Shown: positions 52,147-60,711 of the stretch, piece by piece | How the letters are laid out: each line of letters begins with the position of its first letter | How positions within the stretch are numbered: position 1 is the first letter of the stretch | Origin: Bimuria novae-zelandiae CBS 107.79 | Taxonomy: Eukaryota; Ascomycota; Dothideomycetes; Pleosporales; Didymosphaeriaceae | Length of the DNA stretch: 64,000 nt | Assembly (NCBI GenBank): GCA_010015655.1 | Contig: ML976719.1 | Span: forward strand, 342,623-406,622 | Direction of reading: 5' to 3' | Position numbers and translations under genes: made by a program | The notes under the pieces: model-generated | The model's input: only the letters and a program-made list of their open reading frames with translations | What the model was told of the DNA's origin: nothing | The model's database searches: none

Positions 52147-52897
52147 CCACACTTATTATTATCTTTAATATTACTCTACATCTTTAAAACTTAAAGATTA
52201 CCTGCTAAACTATTAAGCTTTTAGGAATTAGATTAGACTTATTAAATATATTTTTTATAGGCAGTGATATAGTCCTTTAGCGTAACTATTTATCTATTAG
52301 TATTCTTATTCTTAAATAGCTTAATTAGCTTAGGCGTAGCGTATTTAAGGTTAATACCCTTAATAACTGTTAAAAAGTCTTTTTATACGCGTATATTTTT
52401 AATGTTAAGTAAATTAATTTTAGCGCACTAATTAGTAAATTTAATTTATAATTATAGCTAGTCTTTAAGGTTACATAACTTTAGCAGAGTATACAAGTAC
52501 TTATAGTTATTAATTAAGTTACATTAGTAGACTACTATTAATAGCGTAAGATACTTTTTAAAAGAGATAAGCTATGCGTGCGGCGTGTCCTTATTATATA
52601 GTAAGTAAATATAGCGTTTAGTAATTATTTTATTAATATCTATATTTATGTTTCAAAGTGCCTGCTTTTACTTAAGATAGTAAGTAAATTACTTTTTATA
52701 TTAGTTATACGCAAATTAATAGCGTTAAAATTTAGTATTATTAAGATTCTTATTAGAGTATATTATACTAAGTACTTAAGTAACTTTGTATTAGTGTGCT
52801 ATAGGCTCGATAGGCTTTATTAGTAAAGGCAGGTTAGCTATAGCGACATTAGGATTATAATACTGCTATAGATCGTGCTGCTACGTGGCATTCTTAC

Positions 52898-53072
52898 TGT
52901 CAGATGGTATGATAAGTAGATGTTGATGCAACTTGATAGTATTTCTTGTTTTCTTTTTTTTGTATCCTCCACTGTGTTCAGTTGGTTTCGGATATTTTGC
53001 TAGTGTGCCAAGCCAAGTGGTCCCTGCTCGATTGTACAGATCTGACCTCACCGCAGCTTATTCTATCTGACA
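52898..53072. repeat. Solo LTR (175 bp), TSD CTTAC
   Basis: TGTCAGATGG...CTATCTGACA with a perfect duplication CTTAC (52893-52897, 53073-53077). Not RIP-mutated though inside RIP-saturated Copia-A sequence. The 8-bp ends equal those of Copia-D LTRs but the interior differs, so it is a related family at most. Confidence 0.88.
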
Positions 53073-53275
53073 CTTACGAAGAAAGATCTATGTCTGCTAG
53101 TCCTTAGGCTTATTAAGGACTACTATAACACGCGTTATTATAGAATTAGATTCTATTATTATTATAAAATTATATAGCTATTATATAAGTTATATGTAGT
53201 AGGTATTACAGGATTATTATAAATAATTATAAGTAATAAGTAGTAGCCTTAGCAGGTGCAAACCAGGCTTATAAC

Positions 53276-53407
53276 TATAACGTTAAAAAAGAGTATTAAG
53301 GTAATTGTTGTTAATTAAGTAACTACTCTATAGAGCTATATACTGTGGATCACGTGCACGGGCCGCACGTATGCGGGTGGCCCAAGCTTCCATACTGAAC
53401 CGTCGCA
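53276..53407 (-). repeat. Right LTR of Copia-A (5' LTR)
   Basis: 132 bp. The first 60 or so bases carry RIP-type differences from the left LTR; the last 70 are identical to it except for one base near the end. The primer-binding site lies immediately to its left. Confidence 0.85.
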
Positions 53408-54597
53408 TAAAACAACCAGTGGATTTACCTGAGTGCATGGTGTGTATGGGTAATCTTCATCCTTGGTTCTGGCTAAGTTCTGTTGCAGCAACAATGCGCG
53501 CGACTGGCGTCCCGGGCGAACGAATGCTTCAACCAGCCCGAAACAGGAACGACAATTTGCGAATGTCGGACCATGCTTCTCGAAAAAGCGGTTCAAGACT
53601 GCGTGAGAGTATCTTGCAAACCCAAGGAGGTCTTTTCGACTCTGAATGCCATCTCTATACGGTGCAATGAGCCTATTCGTGACAAGTCAGTGATGCACCG
53701 AACGGTTCTCATTGTCTTCGCCGTGCTCGGTATCTCGGCAATTATTGCGCGTGGTATCACCTACTTGACAGTGAGAGGAGCAAGCTGGCTTGAAGACGTC
53801 AATATGGCTCTAATTTTTGTAAGTTCTTACGGTCGAGTTCCAATCCCTGACACTAACAAAACATCCAGACACTGGACATCGTACTCTTCGCAACTTGCAC
53901 GAAATTGAGTCCATTCATCATTTGCACGGTACATAATCGTCGCTGACAGGAAAAGCATACGTCGGTTTAGGTAGAGATGTGTGGAAAGTCGAGGCCGATG
54001 ATATAACTACCACGCTCCTAGTGAGTTCTCGCACTTGCTGGACAATAGGCAACGCTGATACTTGCCCTAGTATTTCTGGAGTACCGAGTGCCTCTACTTC
54101 ATACTCCTGGGTCTAGTGAAGGCCTCTTTCCTCTTGTTCTACCTCTAAATCTTTCCGGAGAAGCTCTTCCGCAGGGTAGTGTGATGCTGCATTGCATTTA
54201 ACGCAGCGTCTACCTTCGCCTGTGTAATGGCTACGGTATTTATTTGTGATCCCATCAGCTTCGGATGGACGCAATGGGACGGCGAGCACCAAGGTCACTG
54301 CCGCAACAACAACAAACTAGCCTGCTCGCACGTAGGCATCGGGATCGCAATGGATTTGTAACTCTGGCGCTGCCAATAACACAGATCTGGAACCTGCACA
54401 TATCGCCCAAGAAGAAATTGGGGGTGCTGCTAATGTTCAGCGTCGGATTCTTCGCTACCATCGTCTCAATCATCCGCCTCCGAGCGCTCGTCTACTTTGA
54501 CAAAACTCAGAGCATAACCTGGGACTTCCTCGAAACCAGCCTCTGGTCCACTAGCGTCACGTTGACAACATGCAGGGTTCAAGGAACAGAGATCTGA
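53408..54597 (+). pseudogene. CFEM/PTH11-type receptor gene, 3' part, broken
   Basis: Family members are seven-helix plasma-membrane receptors with an extracellular CFEM domain; some act in surface sensing. Exon pieces: 53408-53439, 53489-53818, 53869 on. All eight CFEM cysteines are present, from LPECMQQC through ECF, TICECR, QDC, VSC and IRC, followed by NEPIRDKS and a first membrane helix. Later blocks match the family: GLGRDVWKVEADDITTTLL, then KASFLLFYL, TVFICDPISFGWTQWDGEHQ and LALPITQIWNLHISPKKKLG. The gene is dead: a TAA after FYL and a TGA (for Trp) in the next loop, then a one-base deletion before VTLALPI. It has also lost its signal peptide to the 29-kb insertion. Its end past 54560 is unclear. 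Confidence 0.85.
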
Positions 54598-54812
54598 TTG
54601 GATGAAAATGTTTCTACTTACCTGATCGCAAACTGTCGCAAACACACCAGTTATACACGCGAATGTCCATGTGACAGGTTCTGCGGAGCTTCGCCTCAAC
54701 TACGCACGGTCATCACAGGCGGGAGTTCGTCATAGTAAATACGTCGCCGGCAGAATTGGCCGCTCAAAACCGACAATGCAACCCTTACTGTTCCATTCAC
54801 ACAACCTCCAAT

Positions 54813-57074
54813 ATGTTCACTTTACATACCATTTTAGCAGGTGCTATCTTATTTCTGGCTGTCGTCGTCTACCATAAGATCTTTGCACATCTGGCCAAAC
54901 GTAGGTCACGAAAGAAGGACATCGAAATACCACCCAGTCCGAAAATATCCGGTTCCAGCGACGCCAAGTCACGCCTTACCGACAGTGGTTCAGTTATTAC
55001 ACCTCAGAATGGAGAAGATGAGGCAACCCATAAGGAGATGCAAGCATACAAAAAGCTCTATCACCAATTACACAACCTTGAAACACACCCTGATATTCTA
55101 CCAGAGTGTCGCGAAATACTTCACTCGCTTCTATCATCGACGATCACGGACGCCTTGGAAAGGCCAGATGATACCATTCTCAGTATACAGACTTTCGGCC
55201 CCGATAGACTCAAAGACTTTCTCAAAGCGAAAGATGATGACGTTCAAACCCGTTACGAAGAATATGTTGCACGCCGCAAAGCTGGAGGACCTCGTGAAAT
55301 GTTTGGTGACAAGAGCGAAGCCAAGTGGTGGTTGAAACAGGCTGCGCCGGTCAAGTACGTGGATGGCGCCTGGCTTGGACACATCAACAAGACGAGCACG
55401 CCCTTCAAGTTGCGGAAGATCACGAAGAATGCCTGGCAGGTCATGTCGGAAGAGCTTGGCGATGGGGATCTCGCAAAGAACCACGTGCACGTGTATCGTG
55501 AGCTGATGGACGAAATCGATGCGAAACTTCCTGCCGCCGACTCCGAAGATTTCATTCATCCGCGCCACGAGCTCAACGAGGCACGCTGCTGGAGAGCCGC
55601 GATCGCACAACTCCTTATCTCGTTGTTTGCGCACGAGTTCCTTCCCGAGGCGCTCGGATTTAATATGGCATACGAGAGTTTACCCCTTCATCTGCTAAAG
55701 ACGATAAAAGAGCTTCGCGAGCTGCGACTCAACGCGTACTACTTCGAGCTACACATTTGCATCGACAACGCCGACACGGGACACGCTGCAATGGCAATGG
55801 AGACAGTGGTCAGCTACATTGATATGATTGAACGTACCGAGGGTGCAGAGGCTGCTGAAGTCGCATGGAGCCGTGTACAAGCTGGATACATTCTTGCGGA
55901 AGGCCTTCACACCACACCGGAAACCCTTCTGAAGGACAAGAGCAAAGACGCCCAGCGATTTCCAAGATCTGAAATGGAGACAGCATTGATTGGTATATTT
56001 GCAGCAAAGAGTGCAGTCGCGCACAAGATTCACTGCAACAGTTGCCTGAAAATAGGCCGCCGCTCGCTCGTGGATTGGCTTGAGCCAACAGCTTTTGCGG
56101 ACCCAGATTGGCAGAGGAACTTCTTGCATGACTTGGGTAACTGCAAGCCCTGGGTCGTCAAAGGAAGCAGTGAGAAAAGCAAGTTAGTGCGAGAGCTGTC
56201 ATGGGAGGGTCGCATGTTTGGCAGCTTCACCCAAGGCGAGGTCGAGATCGTGAAAGCGTGGATCGACGAACTTGGAGCGCCACGACAAACCACTGTTCCA
56301 GACTCACAGGCGTACTTCGAATTTGCCAAACGATCTCCCACTGCTATGGAACCAGAATATCCAAATATTCTCGAGCACTATCCAGTCTTCTCACCTTTGC
56401 GATCTGTACCAGAAACCGCTCATCTTCTGCATGAGAACGTATCAATTGAGCACTTCGAGCTTCTGATCGAAGTTACCTCGTTAAACCTTCGCAACCTTTT
56501 TCCATTGTGGTTCGCGTCTACCGCACTCCTCGAATCGCTCCCTTCCGCCCCCGTTCGCGCAGCAAGTACCTTTGGCTCCGCACTCATCCGTGTTCTAAGA
56601 GCTCAGACCGGCTTTGATGCTGAAGGGCCAGGGGTTGCGGGCATGGAGGAAATTCGAAGGACCGAGTCTGGTGATGCAATTGGTATCATCGAGCTTGGAT
56701 TGAACCTGTGTGAACGCGGTGGTCTATCTAAGCCACGAACCTTGAAAGAAGCTGTCGCACTAGGCAATTCAGATTCCGATGCGCTCGCGGAATGGATACT
56801 GTGGCTTGGAATGCGATGGTTGACGTATCAGGATGTTCTAGTTGGCATGTCCTGGGCATTTATGGAATTACATGAGGCAATTGCAGAGTTGGGTGGGGAG
56901 AACGCATTACTAGAAGAAGACGACAGAAATATATTGAAGCGTATTGCGCAACGGGAGAGGAATGGGCTTGCCATTTGTCGGCAAGAGATCGAGCGAGACG
57001 CTAACAGAAGACAAGAATTCGAGAAGGGACTTGTGATTGCTCATAAAGGTTTGAGATTAGTCTACTATACGTAG
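54813..57074 (+). CDS. Membrane-anchored heme-oxygenase-like (iron redox) protein
   Basis: 753 residues, single exon; ATG 54813 is chosen because it opens a hydrophobic anchor (residues 2-24, FTLHTILAGAILFLAVVVYH) followed by basic residues. The central part matches the Haem_oxygenas_2 / iron-containing redox family, which uses a helical di-iron or heme-oxygenase-like fold: HINKTSTPFKLRKITKNAW, then EELGDGDLAKNHVHVYRELM (Glu214, His224, His226), and YFELHICIDNADTGHAAMA (Glu312, His314, His324), which supply candidate metal ligands. Fungal members of this length are uncharacterised, so the substrate is unknown. The second half is helical with no recognised domain. It lies directly downstream of the broken receptor on the same strand. 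Confidence 0.85.
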   Translation: MFTLHTILAGAILFLAVVVYHKIFAHLAKRRSRKKDIEIPPSPKISGSSDAKSRLTDSGSVITPQNGEDEATHKEMQAYKKLYHQLHNLETHPDILPECREILHSLLSSTITDALERPDDTILSIQTFGPDRLKDFLKAKDDDVQTRYEEYVARRKAGGPREMFGDKSEAKWWLKQAAPVKYVDGAWLGHINKTSTPFKLRKITKNAWQVMSEELGDGDLAKNHVHVYRELMDEIDAKLPAADSEDFIHPRHELNEARCWRAAIAQLLISLFAHEFLPEALGFNMAYESLPLHLLKTIKELRELRLNAYYFELHICIDNADTGHAAMAMETVVSYIDMIERTEGAEAAEVAWSRVQAGYILAEGLHTTPETLLKDKSKDAQRFPRSEMETALIGIFAAKSAVAHKIHCNSCLKIGRRSLVDWLEPTAFADPDWQRNFLHDLGNCKPWVVKGSSEKSKLVRELSWEGRMFGSFTQGEVEIVKAWIDELGAPRQTTVPDSQAYFEFAKRSPTAMEPEYPNILEHYPVFSPLRSVPETAHLLHENVSIEHFELLIEVTSLNLRNLFPLWFASTALLESLPSAPVRAASTFGSALIRVLRAQTGFDAEGPGVAGMEEIRRTESGDAIGIIELGLNLCERGGLSKPRTLKEAVALGNSDSDALAEWILWLGMRWLTYQDVLVGMSWAFMELHEAIAELGGENALLEEDDRNILKRIAQRERNGLAICRQEIERDANRRQEFEKGLVIAHKGLRLVYYT

Positions 57075-57302
57075 GATCTGAGCTCTTATGTACTGTTTTA
57101 TTGTCTACACATTGCCACATGCATTGTTAAAGGGTTGAATGGGTGGAGACATCTTTCCGCGCAGATCGCCCTCTCCCGAGGTTTAAAGGTGATTAACAGT
57201 ACACCAATGCAATTAGCAGTTTTAGTGCACACATTATGGAGACTATCCATCAAGTCGCGGAGCCCATCGCGCGTGTTGGAGACGTGATTATTGGGCAGTG
57301 TG

Positions 57303-57709
57303 TGTCGCGGAGCAAAAGGCTAACCTTCTGCTCCTCATGAGTAGAATATCATTTAAGGTTACACACCCCCCCAGATCGCAGTGATAGGAACGGAGAGCTG
57401 TAAGCTTTTCAAGGTTTGGTATACATGTCGCCCGTAGTCCAGCATGCCCTATATATTCTGCTCCAGTCTCTCTCGCTCACTCTCATATCTGTGGCCCTAT
57501 AGCATCTGGCTCTTAGCTCTCTCGCTGTCTTGCGCAGTGCTCTTGGCTATTTCTGTGGTGTGCACCTGCTCGCTTGTGGTACCCCACCCAAGTGCTGATC
57601 CGCCACTTAAGTGCTTGCGCAGGGTCTCAGCGATTCCGGGCTCATAACTGTCGCGGAGCAAAAGGCTAACCTTCTGCTCCTCATGAGTAGAATATCATTT
57701 AAGGTTACA
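57303..57709 (-). mobile_element. Miniature LTR retrotransposon (TRIM), 61-bp identical LTRs
   Basis: Two LTRs, 57303-57363 and 57649-57709, are identical over 61 bp, with a perfect TSD GTGTG (57298-57302, 57710-57714). Read on the minus strand the LTR starts TGTAACC and ends CGCGACA. The primer-binding site GTTATGAGCCCGG (57636-57648) directly follows the 5' LTR and is complementary to the anticodon arm of initiator tRNA(Met), so priming is by half-tRNA. The polypurine tract CTGGGGGGGTG (57364-57374) directly precedes the 3' LTR. The 285-bp interior has no coding capacity. The LTR can fold into an 11-bp hairpin (GGAGCAGAAGG / CCTTTTGCTCC). It is non-autonomous; identical LTRs suggest a recent insertion. 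Confidence 0.92.
57636..57648 (-). other. Half-tRNA(iMet) primer-binding site of the TRIM
   Basis: On the plus strand CCGGGCTCATAAC equals the anticodon stem and loop (CAT anticodon) of initiator tRNA(Met). It touches the LTR with no spacer. Confidence 0.85.
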
Positions 57710-57714
57710 GTGTG

Positions 57715-58465
57715 TTCCGAAGAAGCCTACTCTATTGGCGGCAATCGCGTTGCACGTCCTGAAGTAGCTTGGAGTGTCACTCAAGCCTCGGTTAATTTCT
57801 ACATAGAATAGACCGCGTCTAGATTAGTAGACGATTGATCTTGACGTGGTTGGTAGATCCGAGCTAACCTCACCAACGCCACGAATTGTTCATCGATTCC
57901 AAGGGCCCGTTGACAAGTCGGGCACACTGGATAAGAGTTTTGATTTGACGATTGCCATACAAAAATTTCGGACCTGCTACGCGGGAATGCTAACTATAGC
58001 GCTTCAAAATTCGGACTTCTCGCTATAACAAGGGGCTTTCGGGAAAGAATTTCTTTGGAAGTTCGAATAGGAACAGCCAAAACAAGCCCTTTAGCAATGC
58101 GTCTCAACACGTGCGAGCTCACTTAAAACCGACTGCTATTATAACCAAGTGGAATTATAATGCGTCCAACGCTCCTTCCATTCCTGTCGAAGCACTCTCT
58201 CCGTAGGCTCGTCTCGGCCGCTCCAAGCCATGACGCGGTGGACCCGTGTATTGTAGCCTGGAGAAGAAGTGAGAGAACAGCCTTATCTTCCACGGGCCCA
58301 AGTCTTGCAACCACGTGCGGCTACCTTGAGTGCGCTAGCGAGCTCCGAGCTCTGAGGCAAACGCCCGCGATACCTCAACTTCACCTGCGTCCCTCATTCG
58401 CCACAACTCAACCACCTTTTGTCCTGAAGCACTTCCCAAACATTGCAAGATACCTCACATACAAC
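57715..58465. other. Intergenic
   Basis: Short frames only; no gene supported. The sequence has normal composition. Confidence 0.45.
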
Positions 58466-59488
58466 ATGTCCAGTATGGTGACGTGGTGGTTGCAGGCGCA
58501 GCATGATCTGCAGCGTATGCGACAGGAAGTCACCCGGTAAGTAAAGTTATATCCCAGCTTGGGAGAATACCTATGTCTAAGCCTCCCTAGCTTGTACATG
58601 GAGCACCAACCCCTATATCACAGCAAAGCCTACGGCTCCTTCACTCACCAGGTGGTCACGAAACAGCTGGTTGCTCAGATGGATTCCTACGCGAAGAAGT
58701 CTTGCAAAAGCATCTGTGACGCCACGCAGGAGAAGCTTCCTCGCGAGATCCGCGATGAAATCTATTTGCAAGTCCACGATCAACAAGGTTCATACCTAGC
58801 TTGCCCAAGGAAGGAAACGGCCCTCTTTGTTTCCTCCGTGGCGTCGACGACTTGATCAAGGACGAGACGGCTATGCAGAACTTCTTCGAGAAATCACCTT
58901 TCATAGCTTACTGCAAGACCAAGGATGCCACCAATGTTCACTACTTCGACAAAGAGGATGTTAGTAAGAAGACGTTGGAAGAACTCCTCATGAGCTGGTT
59001 CCGGACCTCTACTTTCGTTTTGGGGGACGCGCGGGTGGTCAAATACTTTTTCAGTGGGAGCTGGGTTTCCTGCTTGGGCAAACCAATCGATGTTGTGAGC
59101 TGCATGCGCAACATCGAGTTGTTGGTCTACGATGCTCCGAAGGAACTCGACACCGGCAATAAGACACGTCCTACCAACCCCAACAATTTGCTGGTAGGGT
59201 GCGAGCAGATCGAGCTCAATATTGCGATTACTATTATCAGCCGCATGTCGTTTCACCGAACACCACAACGAGATCAAAGCGATCGAGACGCCTGATTTCA
59301 CAACGATGATGGGAAGCATCTGGAAAACAACGATGGCTGGGCACCGAGTATATAAAGTACGACTTGGCAGGTTTGATGACCTCGAATTCGATGTGCCGGG
59401 TGTGGAGGAGGTCGACTGGCCGGATTGGTACAAAGCATCCATGGAGAAGCTCAAAGAGGCAGCAGTGATTCCTATAAGGCCAGTCTAA
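58466..59488 (+). pseudogene. Hypothetical protein with LPREIRDEIY motif, two frameshifts
   Basis: Exon 1 is 58466-58536 and exon 2 starts at 58591 (donor CCG|GTAAGT, acceptor CCCTAG). Exon 2 reads CDATQEKLPREIRDEIYLQV, the F-box-like LPxEIRDxIY motif that opens many fungal proteins of unknown function. The frame is then lost near 58790-58810. A second frame carries the sequence on (RGVDDLIKDETAMQNFFEKS through QIELNIAITIISRMSF), and near 59245 the first frame resumes (TEHHNEIKAIETPDFTTMMG to the stop at 59486-59488). No plausible intron fits either shift. The two shifts cancel, so it is either a young pseudogene or has two sequence errors. Confidence 0.55.
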
Positions 59489-59997
59489 AACGTCAGTTTT
59501 GAGTAGGCCTCAGAGCAAGAAGGCGCTCAAAGAACCCGAGAAGTTCTGGAGAGGTTCCAGGGAGGGCGTAGGAGGGTATTGGGAAATTTTCTAGTAGGAG
59601 TTCGGATTTTCCACACCGGCAATGTATGGGCCGGCGCTATCTTTACGGCAAGTGTCCTGGAAAGTGACAAGTGAGGCTTGCCACCGACTGTCCATTTTGG
59701 GCACTGTCTTCTCATTTCCTTTTGTGTGGTATGGGCCTCATGTACTATATACCAATGAATAGCTTCAAGAAGACCCATCGAACGAGTGAGGCCATACGGA
59801 ATTATCTAAATATAGCTTAGCGTTGCAGGGCAAAGCTTTGGTCCCAAATTCTCTTACCTTAACTGGCTGCTGCCTGCGCAGAGCTACGCAACCTGCGTTT
59901 CAGCACATAACGACTCCGCCACGTGCAATCACCACAGGCCAAATAGTCCGAAGGCCGACCTCTCCTTACCTTCCAGTTACTTCAAACCAGATCTAAG
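59489..59997. other. Intergenic
   Basis: No feature seen apart from the presumed promoter of the next small gene. Confidence 0.5.
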
Positions 59998-60349
59998 ATG
60001 GGTCAATCGCAATCGCAAACCGAAGGCCAAACACTCGGAGCGCGTCCTCCAACCGCGACGCAGGAACCAGACATCGATCCCAAGGAGGGTGTGAGAATAC
60101 AAGCGGAGGTACACAATATTCGTTTTACGTGCAATGGCAATTGCTGATTTAGGGGCAAAGGAACGCGAGCGTCGCGCTGCTGCAGCCCAGCAGCGGATGG
60201 CAAACCAACAGAAGCGCGGCGGCAATGGCGGAGGTGCATGCGCGAGCAGTGCACCCAAGAAGAAGCTCACTGCACTCGAACAGATGAGCGCTGAAAACAG
60301 GGGTTGGAGAGCGGCGGATGAGCAGGCGGAGTTACGGTCCTGGAACTGA
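59998..60349 (+). CDS. Small N-acylation-motif protein, SVIP-like layout
   Basis: Exon 1 is 59998-60108 and exon 2 is 60161-60349, 99 residues in all. The start MGQSQS has Gly2 and Ser6, the classic N-myristoylation context. The C-terminal half is a charged helix (RIQAE, ERERRAAAAQQRMANQQKRG) ending LRSWN. Small fungal proteins with this MG..(A)ERR..KRG layout resemble small VCP/p97-interacting proteins at membranes, but this is a pattern resemblance only. The acceptor is AAAG at 60160; the nearer TAG at 60152 would put exon 2 out of frame, which is why the less usual acceptor was chosen. Confidence 0.55.
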
Positions 60350-60711
60350 GAGGGCTTCTGGTGCAGCGGCACGGGAAACAATTGTTAGTTTCTACGCTCT
60401 TCGAATCGAAGATCCTAACTTCCTGCACGAGTGCGTTGGTCCGGAATGCCATGGCAAACAAACAGCGCCGGTCTGTGACCGCTTGATCAAAATAAATTGA
60501 AGGGTAGCTGTTGCCGACTGATTGCAGGCGACGTTCACGGAGAGACGTAGCAAAGAATGCGGGGGGGGGGGGGGGGCGGCTTCCAATGGCACTAGATACA
60601 AAACGGTTAGATTAGCTTACTAATACGACATCCTGTCCAAATCCTGGCTTCCGCGAATTGTCCGCCAATCTCTCACTACGACGTCAATGTCAGCGCGTGT
60701 CGTTCAAGACG
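60350..60711. other. Intergenic with a run of 16 G
   Basis: A homopolymer of 16 G at 60561-60576 lies about 135 bases upstream of the next ATG. No gene supported. Its length should be treated with caution. Confidence 0.6.

Larger units (their letters stand above)
24296..53407 (-). mobile_element. Copia-A: Ty1/Copia retrotransposon, host of a nested cluster
   Basis: The 132-bp LTRs are 24296-24427 and 53276-53407; the 5-bp TSD is TAAAA (24291-24295, 53408-53412). Coding is on the minus strand. Around 28700-28180 the decayed frame gives KYKTRLVARGNL-like then QYDVPNTFLNF sequence. From 25925 down it gives LKAIRDLSWFLGVRI-like sequence with the FYVDD-region remnant; both are Copia reverse transcriptase. 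The primer site CCAGGCTTATAAC (53263-53275) abuts the right LTR and is GTTATGAGCCCGG on the minus strand after RIP-like changes. The polypurine tract abuts the left LTR (24428-24438). The body is RIP-saturated and holds a Pogo element, Gypsy-B and solo LTRs. Confidence 0.85.

Noticed and set aside
54466..54699. Minus-strand exon-like frame with a GTAAGT donor
   Set aside because: It overlaps the last recognisable part of the receptor pseudogene and has no domain; support is a single splice-like site.
57614..57650. tRNA-like sequence with a CAT anticodon arm
   Set aside because: Only the half of initiator tRNA around the anticodon is present and it abuts an LTR, so it is the primer-binding site of the TRIM rather than a tRNA gene.
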